Source: Taenia hydatigena (Eukaryota > Platyhelminthes > Cestoda > Cyclophyllidea > Taeniidae). Taken from it: a stretch of DNA of 64,000 nucleotides. The translations under genes were made by a program, and so were the position numbers. Below the pieces are notes generated by a model. It was not told the DNA's origin. It did no database searches and was given only the letters and a program-made list of their open reading frames with translations. Position 1 is the first letter of the stretch, and the number at the start of each line of letters is the position of its first letter. Below, piece after piece: positions 58,614-64,000 of this stretch. The DNA lies in NCBI GenBank assembly GCA_036345935.2, contig JADWOT020000666.1:1-64000 (forward strand), read 5' to 3'.

Positions 58614-58832
58614 CGTCTCCTTTTATCCAACTTATTTCCACCGCTTGCAAAATACCTGTCTCCGCGTCCCTACATTTCCGCCGTCAATGAGTGGTTAGCC
58701 AAGCCTGTTGCTGAAGTACTGATCGTTCGCACTGCGCATGAAAGCGACATCACTGCAGCTAATTACTCCGCTGCCAATGCTGTCTCCATGGTGCCTGTTG
58801 GTGTAGATCGTCCGCATGGAGAAGAAATTTGA
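58614..58832 (+). CDS. Exon-like open frame without start, 72 codons
   Basis: Open from just after a TAG at 58611-58613 to a TGA at 58830-58832. Its composition looks protein-like: YISAVNEWLAKPVAEVLIV, then ESDITAANYSAANAV and VPVGVDRPHGEE. There is no clear acceptor at the start. The minus strand at 58435-58650 also has a Cys-containing 71-codon frame (ARVCAGCD, DCTDATADC) preceded by a weak acceptor (attttgcaag). The GC content here is above the surroundings. No family is recognised on either strand. Confidence 0.25.
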   Translation, partial: RLLLSNLFPPLAKYLSPRPYISAVNEWLAKPVAEVLIVRTAHESDITAANYSAANAVSMVPVGVDRPHGEEI

Positions 58833-59341
58833 TGCGATTGAGGCTGGCAAAAGTTACTTCGTTTTGTTACAAGTCGACCCGGCTTCTACCGGCTTGTTAT
58901 TCTGCGGCAACACTGCCATCACTTCATAAACGCCGTCCTTAGAATTAACAAGGCATTACGTTTAATGCGCCAAGAAGGAACACACTTGCATCTGATTGGC
59001 TTACGCAAAGGCGATCCGATCCATCACTACCGCCTCGCACCCCCACTAGCCCATCCATCGATTTACCCATTTACCGATCCATCCGATCTGCTTTTTCACA
59101 TGACTATACCAACGCGCACTCGCACATGCAAACATTATGCTTTTCTCTGTTTCTTATTCTCTCGTTCTCACCAAATCACGTCGCCTGCATTTCCTCCAAC
59201 CTCAATGTCTGAGCATTAGCGCTGAGCGAATGCAAAATGCAATCGTTAGTGCATTTTCTACTACGGTGTTGACACTAGCACTCCAAAAAACGCCATTATC
59301 AGCGCAATCGTAGCCCTGCGACCGATAATGGTAACATCACC

Positions 59342-59479
59342 ATGGCCACCAAGTCTGCTGCCGCCAGCACCGCCACCATCACTCCAAGTAGCATGTACCA
59401 CAAATTCTTTGCATTGAAAAAGAGCGAAGGGGATGAGATCCAAAGGCATTTTATTGTGTGCGATGCCACAAATGCGTAG
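59342..59479 (+). CDS. Small Ala/Thr-rich frame with good start context, 45 codons
   Basis: The ATG lies in atcaccatgg, a favourable eukaryotic start context, and the frame is open upstream to 59279. It encodes MATKSAAASTATITPSS, then MYHKFFALKKSEGDEIQRHF and IVCDATNA. The aromatic residues followed by a Cys are faintly like the start of a BED zinc finger, but the second Cys and the His pair are absent and the frame ends there. A 130-codon hydrophobic frame on the minus strand (59299-59691) overlaps it. This is at best a truncated gene start or pseudogene. Confidence 0.2.
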   Translation: MATKSAAASTATITPSSMYHKFFALKKSEGDEIQRHFIVCDATNA

Positions 59480-59999
59480 AAAAGGAGGTTGGTGGATTGA
59501 GAGGAGGAAATGAAGGGAAGAGAATTGCAGACAGATGTAACAAAGTGTGCCGATGACACGGCGTGTACTACAGCTGTCAAAAATGCGTGAGCTAACTCGC
59601 TGCGACGTAGCATAACCTCGTGGTGTGACAGAGGCCAGAGGCTACTACTCTGTGCGATCACCAACGTATGTGCTGTCAGTTGGATAGGCATGATACGATG
59701 GTAATAATATCTGCACAGAGAAACATTGCTATTTTGCTACTACAGTGCCCCAACCCGATTGATAAGAAGATGGGATGTACCTGGCAAGATTATTCTACCA
59801 GCGTTAGAGACAGGTCCAACAATGAAATTTATTGCAGTAAAATCCTATTGGCCCCATGCATAAAATACCCTTCGAATTTTGGAGGTATATTGGGTGATTT
59901 ATTTCAGCTCTGTGGGTCTGTTCTAAAGAACATGCTCTTGATATGAACGAATCTTATTCTCGAGAAGGAATTGATTATTTAAAGCAGTTTTAATGGGTG

Positions 60000-62900
60000 C
60001 TTGCCTTAACATAGTCGGCTAAACCTTCGGAAGCATAAATGACCAAATTCTTAATTCGCCTTGCATCATGATGCATTAGAAGCACGCCTGGACTAGTTGC
60101 GTCTTTCATATTCCAAGCCGACGCAAGGGATCTCTTCTTCAGTGCTAATGATTTGCCCTCTCGAAATTGGAGCAGCAGATTGAAGGTAGCGCGAAAAATT
60201 GAGACAAAGACTTTGCCTCTAGGGGGACAGAGGACACCAAATATAGCAATCAGCCTGGCAGCAGACGAACAAGACTTGCGTGTTAAAGTGATTGGCGTGA
60301 AGGGCTACAAATTTTGCTACGCATTTCCAGCCTAATTAAACGTACATAGAGGCCTCTAGCTTGTCATCAGAATGCCTTTTCTTTAGTGGATGTGCGAGAA
60401 AGCGTTCCAGCCCCGGCTTCGATGAGCAGAAGTGCAAGGTCAACAGTTCATGGTACCGGTTGTCAAAATTTGACGTTGCTAGCCCTAACCTAACCAATGT
60501 GTTACCTAGCACGTGAGTCCCGTTCCTATTACCTTATGGAAGGAAAAACTGCTGCGCTCAAAGTGTCCAAGACCCGCAGTATCGAGAGCCCTCATTTGTC
60601 CAACGTGTCCTTACAGAATCACCATTGAGGTGCATCAAACCTGAGGTCAGATGCCACAGGAAGGCGACCAGTTTGCGCAATCTGGAGTGGTTAACTTCTA
60701 GGCCTGACCTCTTAAAGTAGATTTTAAAGAGCTTTCTAATATTTTTTTGAACCGAACGATGAGCAGAATTCGGATAGTATTTGGGGTAAGGAAGAACATC
60801 TGCTTAACCAGAGCCACCGTCTCATTGCTTTTAAGTATCAAAGAGGAGACCTTCATCTATGAGGCAATCATAGATTTATTGAGTGATATTTATAACTGGA
60901 CATGGAGAAGCATTTTCATCTGTAGCCATCAAAAGTTAATCATCTGTCAAGAGCGCCGTGAATGGAGATATTAAACCATAGCCAATAGCAGCGGTACTAC
61001 AATGCCACACAAAAAGTCCAGAAAAGTCTGAGCTGAGGCAGAAGAGGCTGATTTGGACCTAAACTGGTTTCCAAGTTCAAATCTTCCTTCAGTGCATGCC
61101 CTTAGTAAGCGGCGTTCCTACATTACGGAAAGCGTTGCCGTTTTTCATCCTATTTTCATCTCTATATGTCATACACGAGCTAATAAACTAACCGAAAGAT
61201 GATTTCCTTTGTACTCCTCTTAAAGGTATGGCTTCACTGAGCCTGTTTAATTAGCTATTTCAAAGCCCAACCTCAAATAGACTGACGTTCTGCTTTCTTA
61301 CTAGTGCCACGCAGGGAGATAGGAATGCGTGGTTTATTGCTCGACCTGTAGTAGAGAAAGTCAAAATGGATTTAAGGTAGTTTTCTTGCACGGTGCTCCC
61401 TGTCGGTGCGCAATAATAATGAACAACATCACAGTAAACGTCCTCGGAGAACTTTGGCGCCGGAGATAACTGAGTAATAGTTGGATGCATCGCTTAGGAT
61501 CACTTTTGCCCAGATTTTGAAACGAATCACGCAGAATTGACCCATGTTTGACAGTGAAATAATTGCTGCTAACTTGCCAAATCGAGCAACGCACGTAAGC
61601 CACATTTGTGTGATTGCTGCATTCATGTATTTCTGCGTTTGCGTAAGCTGTATTCGCGTATGTTTGTGCACCTACAGAGTAGCTGCATTGGTCAGCCACT
61701 TTGTAAGAGCAGGGAAGAGTTGCCAGCTTGGAGGAGGCACTAGGGCAAGGGCGAAGCATTGATAGAGAATCAAAGATTCATTGTTTGGTCGTAAGGAAAT
61801 GGGCTGGGCTTTTACATTTCACATTCCTCCTTAGTCAATTTCTTTATTTGCTTTGCCAATTTAAGTTTTTGCATTCCTCTCATTTTGAACTTCAACAGCT
61901 GCCAGCCAAGCCGTTGGAGGCCTTTTGTCAAAGCTAGTGCGCGATAGGTCATGCGATAAAACTGATCCAATTTATAATGCTGCGTTGGAACATTTGAGGA
62001 GGATTGAACGTCTTAAATCACCAACCGACTATTAACAAAGTGTGATTTTGCTTCCTGACGCATTCTATAGTTTTCCTTACCTCCCAAGATACCAATGTCT
62101 CGCGCCTTTATCAAGTCTAAGAAAAGCTGCTTTTCTCCCAAGCAAAAAGGCGGGAGAAGTATTTAGATGTAAGCGCATTAGGCTTTGGTGGGACAGGCAA
62201 AAATTTAAGATGACTGCATAAGGACACAAACCTCGGTCCATTATATGTCTCACATCTCAAAGAAAGGCCAGAAAGTGGAAAGTGGATGGACAGAACGTAA
62301 GCTTGTCATCTGTATTTATGTGATAGAATTCATCCTAGAAGGTTACTTGTTAACTTGTGGGAATTCGGTTCACATTTGGGGCTGTAACTAGAGGCTAAGC
62401 ATCTCATCACGTTCTATGGTTACAGTCTTCGAAACGGGTAGATTTTTAGTACCTCGTCCATCAGCCGATCAGAAGCTTCACAATTACTTCACGCTGATCC
62501 TTTCACTCACGTACTAGATGCTTTGTTTGCCAAGTTTACTAATTTCGCTTTGATTGTTTCGTAGACTGATGTGCTAGTCAAGCATTCGTAAAATGCCATT
62601 CTTTCAAGTAGCACAGCATGCTGCATTGATGTAGGCATCCATCACCTTGTGTGTTGATGCCTTTAAAAATCAGACTTTTATTTGGATGTTGCATTTTAGC
62701 AAATTTGAACGTCAAAATTCATCTTCGGCTTATGGTTGAGATACATGGCTGCTAAAGTAAAATACGAAACCAAACATTAACTTATAAAAGGTTTCAATTT
62801 TATATTTCGTTAGCGATTAACACAGGGAAACAAAATATCGCTTTGCTACACTGTGGGTTGTGAGCTAATGTACGAGATCTTTCTTTGTTCCCCTTTAGAG

Positions 62901-64000
62901 ACCATAGCAAGGACAAGCGTCGCATCTCGTTGCTTTTGATTTTAATGCCAGCACACCTAATCGCACCTTGCCTCACTTAAGTTCTCTCTCACGCAAAGGG
63001 CCGCGAAACCGAATCCGATAGACAACCCTAAATGATTTCGAAATGATTTGTGATCTGATGCTTCCTGGCACCATTTTCGTTGGAATAAATCATTCATCAA
63101 ACCGAGTTCAGAGCCCTGCAATGTTCGCCGCATGCCATTGATCGTTTACTAAACCTTCTACACTTAATGACTCTGTATACATAGCATTCCCTTGGCAAAT
63201 GACAAGAGTACGTGCAAGCTAGTGGTCCTACGCAGAGGTGCCTCTAACCACATACATCGTTTCTCTCTCCCATTTTTAGTCCAGTTCTTTATCAAAATTC
63301 ACAAGTTTTCCCATGAATTTCGGATTTCGCGATTTGTATGTGGGGTTTGCTTTTACAATCATCTTTTAACCTTTTGTGGATCTGTATCCCTATCTTGGCA
63401 CTCCTCAATTGGCTCTTAAGAAATCGTCATATACTCTGGGTGTTGGATCGACACTCGAGCATCTTAGTCATAGGACACCATAAATAAGCCTAGGAGAACA
63501 AACCTTGTCATTGTAACATCCTAGGTGGTGAGTTCACCCACCATTAGGCTAATAGGTGCACGTAATGCTCCACTTTGTTCTACCGTACTCGTGTAGGATC
63601 CGAACGTCTTTGGATGCGGGTAGACGCAGAGCTACGCGTAAACAACGAATAACGGGAATGTCCTTATGTTCTGTGCAGCATCATTTTAATGGAGAGGAAG
63701 ACAGAGGATTGCAAAGGTATAAAGAAGCATCAAATGCTAAGGCCCAAATAGTAGGACTTTTGCGATGCTGGACAAGGGAAACTGAAAGCGTTGCCATAGG
63801 AAGACGATAAGGCAAAAAAATCTGGATACGACTGCAGTGAGGAGGCACGCATCTGTGCAAAGACAATAAAGTGAAGTGTGTGATTGGCTCATGCCATGTC
63901 GATGGGTCCGCCTGTCTCCCCAGCTGTACACTGAACTTGTCGTTTTTTGACAGTGAGAGTTCATAGAACAAATATATTAACAAACACTTACTTGGTCTAA
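60000..64000. other. Gene-free stretch, nothing recognised
   Basis: The longest frame is 132 codons (61361-61759, minus) and overlaps a TGTG-rich stretch near 61.6 kb that keeps both strands open. No domain, RNA gene, repeat partner or convincing splice pair was seen. Confidence 0.4.

Noticed and set aside
59342..59479. A true BED zinc-finger domain
   Set aside because: Only the aromatic part and one Cys are present; the second Cys and the His pair are missing before the stop.
61361..61759. A 132-codon minus-strand frame as a gene
   Set aside because: It overlaps an imperfect TGTG-rich stretch that keeps both strands open and has no recognisable domain.
1..64000. Prokaryotic operons, tRNA or rRNA genes, CRISPR arrays
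   Set aside because: No long contiguous open frames, no spaced identical repeats and no tRNA-like cloverleaf strings were found by eye. A covariance-model search would be the decisive test for RNA genes.

Overview
The window reads as a gene-poor stretch of a eukaryotic, probably animal, nuclear genome. By eye it is about 40% GC. No open frame exceeds 142 codons in 64 kb and none belongs to a family I recognise. There are no Shine-Dalgarno-led operons, no recognisable rRNA or tRNA and no CRISPR array. Short simple-sequence tracts and a few convincing splice-site strings are present. I cannot place the organism more closely and found no complete gene.

The main structure is a large, old inverted duplication. 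About 4 kb of the plus strand at 6.7-10.75 kb aligns collinearly with the minus strand at 28.69-32.56 kb. By eye the match is about 60-80% with small indels, and much higher at anchors (31 of 33 bases at 8425-8457 against 30917-30949). The alignment probably fades out at 11.0 / 28.37 kb. A segment of roughly 230-265 bp inside it (7713-7978 against 31349-31575) is flipped relative to the rest. A third, short copy lies between the arms at 26.99-27.45 kb in the orientation of the left arm. All three copies become alignable at about the same point, so this is probably a family of old mobile elements or multi-kilobase repeats with a real end there. The arms carry runs of short open frames on corresponding strands, more intact in the right arm, but I could not name a domain.

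Other internal homologies are an inverted pair at 47.8-48.18 / 49.455-49.82 kb, direct pairs at 45.03-45.21 / 45.70-45.89 kb and 3.64-3.83 / 21.16-21.34 kb, and possible pairs at 50.8 / 51.4 kb and 44.5 / 47.6 kb. The 48/49.5 kb pair includes a conserved 3' splice-acceptor pattern followed by a protein-like frame. A degenerate 42-bp tandem repeat encodes Thr/Ala-rich units at 24.24-24.41 kb.

Layout: 0-6.7 kb, mostly featureless, with a purine-rich tract at 2.8-3.56 kb; 6.7-11 kb, left arm; 11-27 kb, spacer with a Gln-rich patch and the minisatellite; 27-27.45 kb, third copy; 28.4-32.56 kb, right arm; 33-42 kb, mostly featureless; 42-42.6 kb, exon-like remnant on the minus strand; 44.4-49.8 kb, a cluster of smaller repeats; 50-54 kb, possible tandem repeat and exon-like patch; 58.4-59.7 kb, GC-richer patch with small exon-like frames; 60-64 kb, nothing recognised. 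No set of genes here can be said to work together.
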